Positions 21,837-33,865 of a stretch of 64,000 nt of DNA are shown piece after piece. The position numbers and the translations under genes were made by a program. This stretch comes from Crambe crambe (Eukaryota > Porifera > Demospongiae > Poecilosclerida > Crambeidae), in NCBI GenBank assembly GCA_963924555.1, contig OZ004585.1, forward strand, positions 8,944,556-9,008,555. Reading direction: 5' to 3'. Numbering within the stretch: the stretch's first letter is position 1; each line of letters begins with the position of its first letter. A model generated the notes under the pieces. The model was not told where the DNA came from and did no database searches. It was given only the letters and a program-made list of their open reading frames with translations.

Positions 21837-22470
21837 TCCTAATCATAGATAGTATATTACCGCCCCGGGATTGGAAACGGAACCAATTCCACGGGCAATC
21901 CGTGTTATGAAGTCAACGCGCGCGCGCTTAAATCTAATAATTATTACAGAACATAAGTGATAATGTGCAATACATACAGTGCATGCTACTAGTGATGTGA
22001 TGGACTCTTCTTCCTCTCCTTATTCATCAGTCGAGGAGGCTACTACACAATAATTATACTACACAATATAATAATTACTTTCTGGCTCAGATAGATTTGC
22101 ATGCACAAGTAAGTGATCACAAAAATTGATGCAGAGTTGCTAATAATATAATATTATACCATCAAAATTGTCAATGAACTTCAATGCCAAGATGCAGTCA
22201 TCAGAGTTACCAACACAATTTTGCTGGAATCAATCCGGTGTCGGAGTGTAGAATGTCCCCCCGTGCAGAATGTCCCCCCGGACAGTCTACACTAGTGCGG
22301 AGAGCCTCCGGGGGACACTCTACACTAGTGTAGAATGTCCTTTCTAGTGTGAAGTGTCCCACCTCGCCAAGACAAAGGGAAAATCAGAATAGTGTAGAAA
22401 CCATAGCTAGCTATATAGCCACTAGCTTTATTAATAGCTGGATGCAGAAAACTTGATATCAGTGTCTAAG

Positions 22471-25000
22471 ATGACTACTATTCTGAATGATTATGAAGCT
22501 ATATATAATTTTCTTTTCAACCATGTGTATCCTGAGGGCTTCAGCAAAGTTCAGAAGAGAGCTCTGAGAAGAAAGGCCAGTGATAATTATAAAGTGGATA
22601 GGGGACAGTTGTTCTATAAAAAGAGTGGGACCCAGAATTGGAAGCAAGTCCCTCGAATAAACAGGGAAAGGAGGAGGATATTAGAAACCTGCCATGGACT
22701 TCTTGAAGGTATAACTCCATGGCTAACTAGCCATAGCATTGTAATAATTATGGACAAAAATCTTTGTTAATAGACTAGCTACAACCAAAATTGATAGTTG
22801 TATGAATACATGCAGCTGCAAGCTAAAAAAAATTTTTTGGTTGTTTTATGTAGGTGGCCATCTTGGTCGGGATAAAACTTATTACAAAATTTCTGAGCGC
22901 TTTTTTTGGAAGAGTCTGTGGGCTGATGTTGATGAACACGTCAAAACTTGTCCAGTATGTCAGACAACAAATGATGCAAAATTTGTAAAACAAGGTGCAG
23001 CACTTCACCCTATCCCAGTCAAGCCAAAAGTATGGAGACAGGTATGAAAATATTTAGCACAGCTATAGCTACAGTTGTATACACATGATCAATTGGGTAG
23101 CAAAACTCTCTGTGCAGCTACCTTATAAGCTTGTGTTTTGAGACGAATCTTGCACTCTTTTTCATATAGCTATATATTATAGCTAGCTAGCTACAGCATT
23201 CCTAAAGCTTGAGTAGTTTTTTTTTTTAGTTTGGTGGACTTGTCCAAAAATTTTAGGTGGGTATTGACTTGATTGGACCCCTTCCTGAAACAAAAGCCGG
23301 GAATAAGTACATCATTACTCTAGTGGACTTTTTTTCTAAATGGCCAGAGGCAGCAGCTCTACCAGATAAGAAGGCTGATGGTGTAGCTCTATTCCTATAT
23401 CAGATGGTTTGCAGGTACATATTGCTATAATGGACTAATAGTGCTAATTATAATTACCAACATTAGATATGGCTGTACAAAGATATTGATATCAGACCAG
23501 GGCAGAGAGTTTGTAAATGAAGTGAACAAGACTCTCTGCAGAAAATTCAAAACAGATCACCGTATCTCTACTGCTTATCATCCGCAAACGAATGGTTTGG
23601 TTGAAAGATACAACCAAACACTCCAGCGATCTCTTGTGAAGCTAGTCAACAAGGAACAGAACGACTGGGACAAGTTTATAGATGGTGTGTTGTTTGCTTA
23701 TAGGACTTCAAAACAGAAATCTACTGATGTGACCCCCTTTGAGCTGATGTATTGCAGGTATGTCCTTATCTGGGCATTACTATAGAATAACTATCTGGGT
23801 TCATGTCCATGGAAAAAATGAATCATCAAATTAATAATTATATGACTTGGTTTGGGGGGGGGGGGGCATGGCCCCTCTGGCCTTCCTATTCCTACTTGTG
23901 TTTTATTGTGTTACCTTCATGCATATAAAAAAATAGGAAACCAATTCTTCCAATTGAAAGGGAACTCACTCAGAGCGATGACACTGATACAAGCAATGAT
24001 GAAGCTAAGCAAAATATTAGTAAATACTGTGATGACATGCTGAAACTGAGGAAAGATCTGTTTTCTAAAGCAAACAAAAAATAAAGGATGCTCAGGGACG
24101 CTACAAAAGAGATTATGATAAAAAATACCACCATGTGAAGGTGTGTAATAAAAAATAATAACAGTGACATCATGATATGTTTTTCCTGCAGAAACTTTAT
24201 ATAGGTGCACTGGTACTTCTGCGTAATTGTGTACGTGATGGGCGAAAGGGTGACAAGCTCACTAAGCGTTGGCTGGGCCCCTACAGAATTAATGAACATA
24301 TGGGGAAAGGAGTATATCGACTAGAAAATACTTCCAGTGGTAAAATTCTAAAGAAGGCATTTAATTCATGCAGGTAAGGTATCATGTTATAAGGATGCAT
24401 TTCAATATAACTGTAAAAGACACATGCAGCCCTTAATTTTGTTTTTTGTATTTGTTGTAGATTGAAGTTATATTACCCACGTCCTTTATTGAAGCCAATA
24501 CTACAAAATAATAGTGACATTTTTCAACTTCATTCATCCGACTCTTCAAATGAGAATACACTGGTGATAACACCACAGATACCAGCTAATTCTTTCTCTG
24601 ATGACTCCATTCCTCCACTTCCACCTCCACTATCTTCCCTAAATCCTCCCTCATGTGTTACCAAGAAGCAGTTAATATTACATGACTCATTCTATGATGA
24701 TACCAATGGTGACCTAATATATACGTATATATAGCTAATAATTATCATAGCTAATTTATAACTTTTAATATAGCTCCAGGAAGCAATACCATGCCTATTC
24801 CAGAAGCTACTCCTCAACATTCACCTCCAATGCCCCTAGCTCTTTAAAGCTGTTGAAAATTAATCAAGGAGCTGTGATGACAGGAATATTAATGGTTAGT
24901 TTACATGCATGATTTCATTCTAAATTTAACATGGCAACTTTGCACAGATCTTAGTTCACAAGTTTGGGATAATAAAGCAGACCAACAGGATTCCTAACAA
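22471..25000 (+). pseudogene. Ginger integrase gene, copy 1, with a 1-base deletion
   Basis: The exons read as follows: GQLFYKKSGTQNWKQVPR (22471-22707); the H2C2 zinc-binding part GHLGRDKTYYKI with CPVCQ (22852-23041); the core start GIDLIGPLPETKAGNKYI (about 23257-23416); and ILISDQGREF to GLVERYNQ (about 23467-23757). An exon from 23935 and a GPY/F-like module KRWLGPYRINEHMGKGVY (24192-24374) follow, and then a Pro/Ser-rich part (24462-24734). The Asp of SDQG and the Glu of LVER are separated by 35 residues, the classic D-35-E spacing. In the exon at 23935-24140 the A-run at 24076-24081 has six A where copy 2 has seven, producing TAA. This copy is therefore broken there but intact at the site where copy 2 has a stop. 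Confidence 0.8.
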
Positions 25001-25189
25001 GTAGTCCTAAACACACAGAAAGATTTCCTCAAGATTTTGTTCTTTTTTTCTGACAAAGAACCTTCAGCTATCATGGAAACAAATGAGTGTCAGAAACAAG
25101 GTAAATAAGATAAAGCCATGCATTCATGCATGTATCCCTGCATATTTTGATTTCATAGCTATGGTGATCAACAAGTAACAAGCTGTATC

Positions 25190-26896
25190 CCCTGTGCTTC
25201 AACAACTTAATAAAGATGAATTGCTATCTTTAGTTTCAGAGCAATTGGACAGAATGAATAATTTGAAGGTTGGCACTAGTATTTTTAGTAATCAGATAGC
25301 TAATTTAGTTATATGTTTTTATAGCCTTCTGAGAAGGAGTACAATAACTATTCATGTAAAAGACGCAGTGAGTTGTTATTACCTAGCTATAGCTATTGCA
25401 ATGCTGGAAATTAGCTATATTTATTATTATTTTGTAGATGAACTTAAACATTTGAGCAATTCTATAACCTGCCTCACAAGCCACCAGTATCATGTTGTCA
25501 CTGAATATATTGTGTCCAAAGTTTGTGCCAAGAATATAAAGGTATTTGCAACCGTTACGGCATGTATATAGTTTCTAGTCCACTGATTATCATTATTTCT
25601 TAGCATTTCTCATTTGCCATAGATGTTATACATCCCAAAATATTGCAAAACATCGTTATAAATGTACAAGTGATGAGGTATGGTATAATCTATCATAGAC
25701 ATAATAGCTAGCTAATAATTAATTAATTTTAATAGGCATTGCATTTGATGCACATGCACAAGAGAAAAGAAGAGCCTGAACTTCACATACAATCAGGTTA
25801 TTAATAGCTAATAACTGTGTGAACTACATAATAATATTATTATTGTTATAGGCATATTACATTCTAGTGTCTATGAGTATGTAAAAAAGAAAAGAAAGCT
25901 ACACACAGGTATCTGTACAAAGGCTTAGCCATTGATTTAGTTAGCTATTCAATGAATGATATGTACACAGCATGAACACACCCAGCCCCTTGGTCATTCA
26001 CTATAACTGCTATTTGAAATTTGAAGAATCTAGAAAGTTATAGCAGTTATAGTAAATGATTAAGGGGCAAGGTGAATGCAAATGGACTTTAGCTACACTT
26101 CATGCAAGCTATGCTATTTTTTGCTTCATTATAGACTTAGCCGAGGAAGAAGTAGCTATCATCTACAGAGAATGAATAAAGTCCACTATTGTCTGATTCC
26201 ATTGTCACTGCTGCACAATGCTTATTAAAGGAGAAATATAAGCATGTTGGAGGTTTAGAGCCTATTATGACACGTACATTCGATATTCAGAGGGGTAACT
26301 TTATTCAGATTCTGAACGTATATGGTTCTCACTGGATCACTGTAGCAAATGGCTGTTCTTCTGGTTCAGTTAATGTTTATGACAGTCTGCCAAATTGTGC
26401 ACTCTACAGTCATACGAAGAAGCAACTTGCTTCCATCCTCTGCAGCAAAGACAAAAAAATATCTGTTAATTTCATTGATGTCCAAACCCAGAGCAGTGGT
26501 AATGACTGTGGTCTGTTTTCTATAGCATTTGCAGCTTCACTTTGTGCAGGTGAGCCTGAGTTTCTTGCCAGTATTTCATTGATCTTTTACTTGGCATGTG
26601 TAGGTGAGAATCCATCTGAGCTGCACTACATTCAACATGACTTCCGCAACCATTTATTCAAGTGCCTAGAAGCTAATCTGGTTACTCCATTTCCCCGAAG
26701 AAATCGGAAAAGAAAGGGTGGGAATCGTGGCCAAACCAGTTTTGGAATTTTTTGTACTTGTAGGCTGCCTGCATATGGTAAAATGATATCGTGTAGTTCT
26801 TGCCACGAGTGGTTTCACCGAAAATGTGTTGTAGCACCAACTGAAGTATGGAGAAGGAAGGAAGTAGATTGGTACTGTAATTCATGTATAAAATAG
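25190..26896 (+). CDS. Ulp1-type (C48) protease plus PHD finger region of Ginger copy 1
   Basis: The frame at about 26189-26896 contains a papain-fold cysteine protease core. It has His in GSHWITV, Asp in NVYDSLPN, and Gln and Cys in QSSGNDCGLFSIAF. A C4HC3 PHD finger follows, from FCTCRLPAYGKMISCSSC through HEWFHRKCV to WYCNSC. C48 proteases cleave ubiquitin-like modifiers such as SUMO; PHD fingers read histone tails. In Ginger elements such modules accompany the integrase. A 5' exon-like stretch (25190-25345 and 25436-25550) precedes it. Just upstream of 26189 a stop and a frame change interrupt the expected start of the domain, so this part may be non-functional in both copies. There is no ATG at the frame start, so it is probably an internal exon. 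Confidence 0.75.
25984..26078. repeat. hairpin in a Ginger intron
   Basis: GGTCATTCACTATAACTGCTAT and ATAGCAGTTATAGTAAATGA face each other across a loop of about 25 bases. The same hairpin is present in copy 2 near 58680-58775, so it was there before the two copies separated. Confidence 0.8.
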
Positions 26897-26899
26897 CTA

Positions 26900-27950
26900 A
26901 AGCTATTCCAATCAATGTACACATTATCACTACTAAAATATTTGCTGTAGCCAAGTTTCATAACAGTGGCAGAGACCTACTGTATTGATATTTTTTAAAT
27001 GAACAACAATTTTTTTCCAAGTCAAACAGCAGCTATAGCTAGCTAGTTATAACATGCATGAAACATGGTCATGCAGACTTCTTATTGGCTAGCTGAATCT
27101 TAGAGGACACTCAGATTGCATGACTAAAATTCAGGATATATTTAGGCATTCTAGCTACTGTAAGACTGTTCATAGTGGTAACAGGGAATCATTGCATCTC
27201 TGAAACAAGCTCTATTGTCAGAGGAGCCATAGCCCCTAGCTCTACTGATGCCTCTTTGCATCCTTTTATTTCTACTTTTTAAAAAAAGGGGGGAAAGCTT
27301 TACACTAAGAGGGGAGCTAGTTCAAGAATGAAGAGTGTAAAAATCAAGTCCAGCCATAAGGTAGCTCATAAGTTATCACACTAGCTGATAATAAGTATGA
27401 TAGATTTAACAAAAGGATCATAAAAATTTGTTGGATAGCTATTCCATGAAGATAACAGTAGCTACTGATTCCATTGTCACTGCTGCACAATGGAGGTTCC
27501 GAACCTATGTATTATGACATACAGTCATATGAAGAAGTACCTTGCTTCCATTCTCTAAAGCAATAACAAAAATATCAGTTAGTTCATTTTGTACACTCGT
27601 ATCTCACTATAGTATCACCACCTATAAATCGTTCTTCAATTTTATAACAGTGGCAAAGATTATTGATTCACTTTATGAACAACACTGACAAGTAAAATTC
27701 GGTTGTTGTTTTTTTTTTGTTTTATTGCTGTTTGTTTTTTTGCTTTTGGGGGGTGTTGTTTTATTTTGCAAGCCAAAACAGCAGCTATAGCTACGTATAT
27801 GAAACATGGTCAGGCTTCTTAGTAAAAAACTGAATTCAGGAGACATTAGATGTTCTAGCTACATGCAGTGTTCATACACTCAGTGGTAGCTATAACAGAT
27901 TTTCAAATTCATAATAAAAATAAGATTTGGTTCAACTATTGAAGAGCCCT
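26900..27950. other. 3' non-coding part of Ginger copy 1
   Basis: No intact gene is visible. Around 27468-27560 there is a degraded partial duplicate of the protease exon (CTGATTCCATTGTCACTGCT, CATATGAAGAAG). Around 27640-27800 is a diverged duplicate of the sequence following the PHD exon. The 3' part of the element was thus tandemly duplicated and decayed; copy 2 has the same arrangement. Confidence 0.6.
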
Positions 27951-28831
27951 AGGGGGACACTCTGCCCTAGTGTAGACTGTCCTAGGGGGGGGGGGGGGGG
28001 GGGGGGGGGACAGTCTACACTAAGGGGGGACACTCTGCCCTAGTGTAGAATGTCCTAGGGGGGACATTCTACACTAGGGTAGAGTGTCCGGGGGACAGTC
28101 TACACTAGGGTAGAGTGTCCGGGGGGACAATTTTTAGAGGGGACAATCTACACTATGACACCGGCACAGTTACTAGAGAGACACAGGAGCTGCAATGCCA
28201 GAACAATTTTTAGGGTCATGTTGCAATCTATAAATGATATTGACACTATTGATCATTTAATACTGGCATGAACTGTGGAGTGACCAGGATATCTGGAATG
28301 GAGTGCAGCAGTGGAGGTTACATGACCATTACTTTCTTGTACATAGCCGATGCTTCCTTCCTCCCATGAGTGCTCTAAGTAATTGGTTTATATTTTCACC
28401 ATTAATGCAGTAACATGCATCTAATGCCACTCATTCTATAAAAGAAGGATGACTCTACTCACAAAACTAGATAATAAGCACAAACCTAAGTTATGAAGAC
28501 TACCATTCCCCCGACAAATTTTCTTCTAGTTTTCTATATCGCTAAAGTGTGGAATTTAGCCATTATACTAGTAGGAATAATTGAAATTGTGGATGCAAAT
28601 TATAAATACTAACCGCCGCTTGCAGTTTCCCTGTGAAAGAGCAGCCACACGCCTCCTAGCGGACCGCTGCAGCCCGTTGCTACCCACGTAACTAGGTAAG
28701 TTTCTTGGTCGCAAACCATAACACGGAGTGCCCGCGGAATTTTCAATTAGCCTATGCTACCGTTTCCAATCCCGGGGCGGTAATATACTATCTATGTCCT
28801 AATGAACGAATTGTCAATAGCTTGGTGCCAT

Positions 28832-28840
28832 GCATTTACG
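28832..28840. repeat. 9-bp target-site duplication GCATTTACG, left
   Basis: It is repeated at 34078-34086. The uninterrupted site GCATTTACGTATGAATC exists at 62834 in the duplicated segment. Confidence 0.85.
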
Positions 28841-29017
28841 TAGTCTGGCATAGCACCGCCCACCGACTTCAGTAGGTGGTCTGGTGACATACAATACAAC
28901 GAGTTGTTCCGGTGGATTCTACTGCGCACGCGCGTTACTAACAGGAAGTGTCGTAGTAGCGGTTTTATAATTAGCCAGTGACATCACAGTTGTCATAGTT
29001 ATTCGTGCGATTAATCA

Positions 29018-32000
29018 ATGATGTCTGTGTATTGTTGTGGATGTGGCTGTGATATAACTAATAAAAAGAATGAAAGGAGGTTGCTCAGTACTGCAAAATC
29101 TAGCGGAATATTGCATTTGTGGAAAGACTTGATTTCCAAGCTGTACTGTTCAGATGAAGAGCCTCCAGCAGGACACATGTGCAAAAAGTGTTTCAATGCA
29201 TACAAGCGATACCTGGACCTGCAGAAAAGACTATCAGACAATTTGCATGCAGTTATTTCCAAACCATTACAACCTAGCTCACCAAAACGGATGAGACTTG
29301 ACTCAAGTAACAACACACACTGCACACATCCATCATCCACGGCTTCATCGCCTGCTATTAGGGTGAGATAAAACAATGGGAATAGCAAGAGTCCATGCAC
29401 AAATCTATAATATTATTGTATGTAGGTTCATGTGGCATATAAATACCCAAAGTGGTACAACCTAACACCACGCAGGAAGCGCTTTGGGAAGGCTGTTGCC
29501 AGAGGTAGCTTCAAGGCCATTGCTATGCAATGTATCAAGCATCCCACTATTGCCAAGTTTGTTGTCAAGCAACTCAGCACTACCATACGCCGAGAGATGG
29601 GTATGATGGCATCTGGTTCTATCCTGCAGTCACAAAACATCAAAAATATCAAAAACTTTTCTTGGGATTTGATCCTAGAAGAGATGAAGGTATATGCACC
29701 CATGCTATTACAATTACTTACTGGTCTCACAACAACTAAGTCCTTGAGACTCAATCAAAAGGCCACCATTGGAACGTGTGCAGCTATATTGATGAAACAC
29801 AGAAATGCAAAAATGAGCCTAGTTCAGAAAATTATTTCCATGATTTTGTATGCTGGACATGCATCAAAACAGGTTTGCAATTGCTATAATTATCATGACT
29901 GTAATTCATTATTACATAATTATATCTTCACAAGGCATATACACGGCTGCAGAAATTAAATCTCTGCATGTCACACAAAACTGTGATAAGGCTGGTAGAA
30001 GAGATGGGTGTGGACTTTGATGCTAAAGTGAAAGAGTGGAAAAAAATGTTGGAGAGAAAATTACCAGAGGTAGCTTCCTATACAATGGGCTCACAATGAA
30101 ACCATAATTTATTATAGCATTAATTTACTGTAGGAAGACGAGCCATCCAATGTAGCATTTTGTAATACCATCTCAGAGGTTGACCTAGCTAGCCCCAATT
30201 TGGACACAGATTGTGATGATCTGTTGGCTCCACCATTTTCTCCACTGTCATCTCTCTGTTCAGATGAAGAGGACAGGAGTGAAGAAGAGGATGAGGAGGG
30301 GGGAGAGGAAAATGAAGGGGAAGATGAAGAGGAGGAGGAGGAGGAGGAGGGAGGAAATGAGGAGATGGAGGAAGTCGAGGGAGAGGGTGTGGGGGAAGAG
30401 GTTGAGGAAATGGAAGCAGGGGAAGAAGGGACAGTAGAAAAAACACATGATGAGAATAGACAAGAAGAGTCAGTATTAAATAATACAAGTTCACCTAAAT
30501 TCCAGAAGGAAGGGGGGCCACTGCCTACATTCACCATTGTCGGTGACAACATTGACAAATCTATCAAGCCTAGATATACTAGAACAAGTCATGGTAACAG
30601 ACAGTTACACTACTTTCACTTCTTTGCAGTACCAGATAGGGTGGATCTAAGCCATCTCTCAATAACAGCTCCACCACCACCCAAAAAAACTCCAAGTGAA
30701 TGTGCCAGATCCCTTCTCCCTTCTACTGATGATGACAGAAAGATTAAAGAGAATGTAGTCACTATAGTGTCCCGAATTCTTGCCAAGCATCTGGAAAGTC
30801 TAGGATTTGATTGTGCAAAGCTAGTGCAATGGCGCATACCACACAGATACGAAATGGAAATGTCTAGAAAGTCTGAAGTGGTATGTGCATTAGCTATGAT
30901 GACAGCAATATCATGTTTATTGTCAATAATTGCTAGGTGCCACTTGGAGTAATTCTCAAAAATGAGAATAAACTGGAAGAGATGGTGCAGATAATGCAGC
31001 ATGTACACCAATAATTATGTTCCTAAACAATCTTTCGAGGAAACATACATTCATGAAAATTTCACAGTACAAATTCCTCGTGCCGTATTCCACCAGCTTT
31101 TGTTTCGAGGAGATCAACTGACTGCTAAACGTGGGAGGGGGGCTAAGAAAGCCAAGATCAATTCAGTCGATCCTTCTAGACGGCTGGATGGGTTGATACC
31201 GACAGCAGAGGACTGGCATCTTCGTCTTAACTACATGGGGGTATTGAAATTTACCATGCATTCAATTATGCAACATTACAAAAAATTTTGGTCCATTCAG
31301 GTAATCTGGAGGTACTACCTTTCTCCTGACTCCTCTGGTGACCATGGGACTTTATACCAGCTCAGAAATCGGATCAACCGCAGAAATGTGACTAAAGATC
31401 CTACGAAAAATTTTAATGCTTGTGATGATTTCTTGATCGATGTTATAGAAGCACATGTAATATCTGCTTTCACAGAGCTTTGCTCCGATTTTGATCCCAA
31501 CACAGAATGGATGCAATCTGATGCTGAGAGGAAGCAACGTCTGTTGGAGCTCTCACAAGGAATAGTGGAAAAGTTATTTGACTTTTCATACAATGGATCA
31601 AGACGTACTGCCTCAGGTGACAATGTACAGGAGTATGCCATCCAGCTCCTTAGTCAGGGGTTATTTTACCTGGAACTATCCGATTGTATAAGGGAAGGAG
31701 ACGGAGAAAGGATTCTAAGGTGCTGGAGATATTTACTCCCTATATTTTTTAGCAGTGGAAGAACTAATTATGCTAATGAAGCACTGAACATGATCTTCCA
31801 GCACGACTATGCACTGTCTCCACGGCATGCTCAACAACTGCTGTGGAGTCGCTGCATTAATGTTCATGGGCGCATGGGGAGGAATGTACCAGGTGACTTA
31901 GAAATGGAGCATCTCAACAGGACTCTGAAGGAGTGCATCAAGGGACTGGGTCCTAACAAGAGGGAAGATGCTATCACCAGGGTTAGCCGTGCCATGGGGG

Positions 32001-32254
32001 CAATTGGACCCCTTCTTCAAAAATTTGATCAAGATAACAATGTACCATCTCCTGGCGGTTTGCATGAGAGAAGAAACTCCAAGAAGGATCAAAATCTTTT
32101 AATCATGGAGCTTATTAAAAAGGGAGTTTTCAGGCATGTCCAGCAGAGAAAGCACAATAAGTTCCCTCATCCCCGAAATATTCTCCATGGGAAAGAAAAA
32201 AAAGACTTAACAACCTGGATGGAAAAAAAACTAAAGACAGTGGTTGCATGCTGA
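29018..32254 (+). CDS. large DUF6589-like transposase of the 5.2-kb element, one frame break
   Basis: There are five exons: 29018-29362, 29426-29872, 29935-30069, 30134-30880 and 30937-32254. All junctions are GT-AG with continuous phase. The N-terminus has paired cysteines (YCCGCGCDI ... CKKCFNAY), like a ZAD-type zinc-binding module that could bind the element ends. A basic helical region (29426-30069) follows, then an acidic Glu/Asp stretch (about 30260-30440). The C-terminal part is DUF6589-like: GDQLTAKRGRGAKK (about 31112-31155), WRYLLPIFFSSGRTNYANEA (about 31720-31790), HARQQLLW-type text with NVHGRMGRNVPGDLEMEHLN (about 31855-31920), and LKECIKGLG. In exon 5 the frame with MVQIMQHVHQ stops at TAA (31012-31014), and the long frame begins one step over at YVPKQSFEE, consistent with a 4-base insertion in AATAAT. 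The copy is therefore probably inactive. Product length without the break would be close to 1000 residues. Confidence 0.75.
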
Positions 32255-32406
32255 AGCAATTATTATTATTATGTAGCTACCATCAATAATAACAGATAAA
32301 AAACAACAATAAACAAACAAGCAAAATGATACAATAGCTATAATTACGAAAGTTATATATGTACAATGCTACAAAGTTCCACATGCATGTGCATGGCATG
32401 CACTAG

Positions 32407-33865
32407 CTATAACACAACAAACTGACTCTTCTTGACATCACATTCACCACACTCGCACTGCTGTCCACACACATCACAACAAAAACACTTGATTCCATTG
32501 TCTGAATGTACATATCCTTCCATATCTCTAAATAAAGTGTCTCTCCTACAAACGGTTTCATTCTTCAAATACTCTAACATCCTCTTGCTGATCAAATCCT
32601 TCCGGGGTTTGTGAATAAGCAGCGTGACCATACATGGTGAACCATCCCTTCCAGCTCTCCCCGTCTCCTGGATGTACTCCTCCACATCATCAGGGGCACC
32701 CACATGAATCACCTGCCTCACATCTCTGCAATCAATACCCATTCCAAATGCCACTGTTGCCACCACAATTCTTAGCTGGGAATTGGATGTGAATAATTGC
32801 AGAATTTCTTCACGAATAGGCTTGTCAACTATGCTTGTGTACATGTCCACAAGTCGAAAGCGTGTTATGTTAGGAGCATGTGGTGGATGTGTAAAATTGT
32901 GTTTCAAACCATAATAAAAAAACTTGTAAATGTCAGAACATATCTCATAGCTTCTGCAGTAAATGATCACTCTTGGCATGTGCACTTTCTTGTTGATTAG
33001 TGTTGTCAATAGTGGGTTAAATGTTTCTTCTATACCTATAAATTTACCTACAGAATAAATTATATTTTTCTTGCATGGGCTTCTTGATATGACATAGGGT
33101 TTCTGCATTCCAATGATGTTTGTTAGTGCATGCCTAAGATCAATTGATGCAGTGGCTGTGACTGCCATTATATTGACTCTGCCTGGTAAAATGCTGCGAA
33201 TCTCACCGATCCTACGGAGAGTCTTGCGAAAAGTATCACCCCTGCATTATCATTCATAGAACCAGCATAGATACCATTGATAGAAACCTACCACTTTGCT
33301 ATGCAGTGGGCCTCATCAATCACAAATCCCCGCAACCTGGCTGAATACAGATCCCCATTCAACAATGCCCTCCAATATCGTGATTCTATTAGCAGCTCTG
33401 GTGTGATAAAGAGTAATCTGTACCGGCCCTCCATCGCTTCACACTTTACTTGCTCGCTCATCTCTCCACTAATGCATCCCGCCTTTATACCCTTCCTATT
33501 GAAACTCTCAACCTATTATATTTTATTACAGTGAATAATAGCTGTCACTACTCTACTAGCTAGCAAGCTAGTTTACTGGCATTATTGTAATATAGTAGTA
33601 ACTATACCTGGTCCTTCATAATAGCTGTCAGAGGTGTTGCCACTAAAATGATGCTCTCCTCGTTCAACAGTAGCTGGTCGAAGGCAAATGGGAGGCAACC
33701 ATAGCATAAGCTCTTACCATACCCAGTCGGGAGCACCGCAAAAACATCCATCCCTGACAAAAAAGCAACCACCACTTTCAACTGGTCCGCCTTCAAGCCC
33801 TCTTCGTATCCAAGTCTCGTTGCAGCATTGTTTGCTGCAGCCTCCAAACTACTTGTACTAGACAT
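32407..33865 (-). CDS. RecQ-type DNA helicase of the 5.2-kb element
   Basis: Three exons (33608-33865, 33292-33512, 32407-33241) give an uninterrupted frame of about 437 residues from ATG to TAA. The motifs of a superfamily 2 RecQ helicase appear in order: KADQLKVVVAFLSG (motif 0); Walker A LPTGYGKSLCYG; TPLTAIMKDQ (Ia); VIDEAHCIAKWG (II, DEAH); MAVTATA (III); VIIYCRS (IV); RIVVATVAFGMGID (V); and YIQETGRAGRDG (VI). The C-terminus has a cluster of cysteines (CFCCDVCGQQCECGECD) that probably binds zinc. An HRDC domain is not visible, and the protein is shorter than cellular RecQ proteins. It runs towards the transposase gene with about 150 bases between the two 3' ends. It could unwind or repair transposition intermediates; the role in transposition is inferred. 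Confidence 0.9.

Larger units (their letters stand above)
22239..28160 (+). mobile_element. Ginger-type DNA transposon, copy 1
   Basis: It begins TGTCGGAGTGTAGAATGTCC and ends with the inverted counterpart ...CTACACTATGACA, between CCGG at 22235-22238 and 28161-28164. Subterminal sequence repeats the same motif several times in both directions, with a long G-run at 27988-28010. The internal gene encodes a gypsy-like integrase but no reverse transcriptase, gag or LTR. 5'-TGT ends and 4-bp duplications fit Ginger elements. It is nearly identical to 54895-60848. Confidence 0.85.
21844..28796. mobile_element. outer non-autonomous element (about 1 kb) split by a Ginger insertion
   Basis: CATAGATAGTATATTACCGC at 21844 is mirrored by its complement ending at 28796. 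TCCTAAT is repeated directly at 21837-21843 and 28797-28803, a 7-bp duplication. Removing the Ginger element (22239-28160) and one CCGG leaves about 1 kb with no recognised gene. The right half recurs at 60849-62795. Confidence 0.7.

Noticed and set aside
23917..24299. Hydrophobic minus-strand frames suggesting membrane proteins
   Set aside because: They are antisense to conserved integrase exons and arise from AT-rich composition.
26189..26896. A Maverick/Polinton or adenovirus-type protease
   Set aside because: No DNA polymerase B, capsid or ATPase genes are nearby, and the protease is followed by a PHD finger inside a Ginger element.
22239..28160. LTR retrotransposon (gypsy-like) because of the H2C2 integrase and GPY/F-like module
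   Set aside because: There are no LTRs, reverse transcriptase, RNase H or gag. It has TGT-type inverted ends, a 4-bp CCGG duplication and many introns, which fit Ginger DNA transposons.
30112..30567. Ser/Pro-rich minus-strand open frame opposite the acidic tract
   Set aside because: It is a shadow of the Glu-codon run in the transposase gene; the plus strand has matching splice sites and family similarity.
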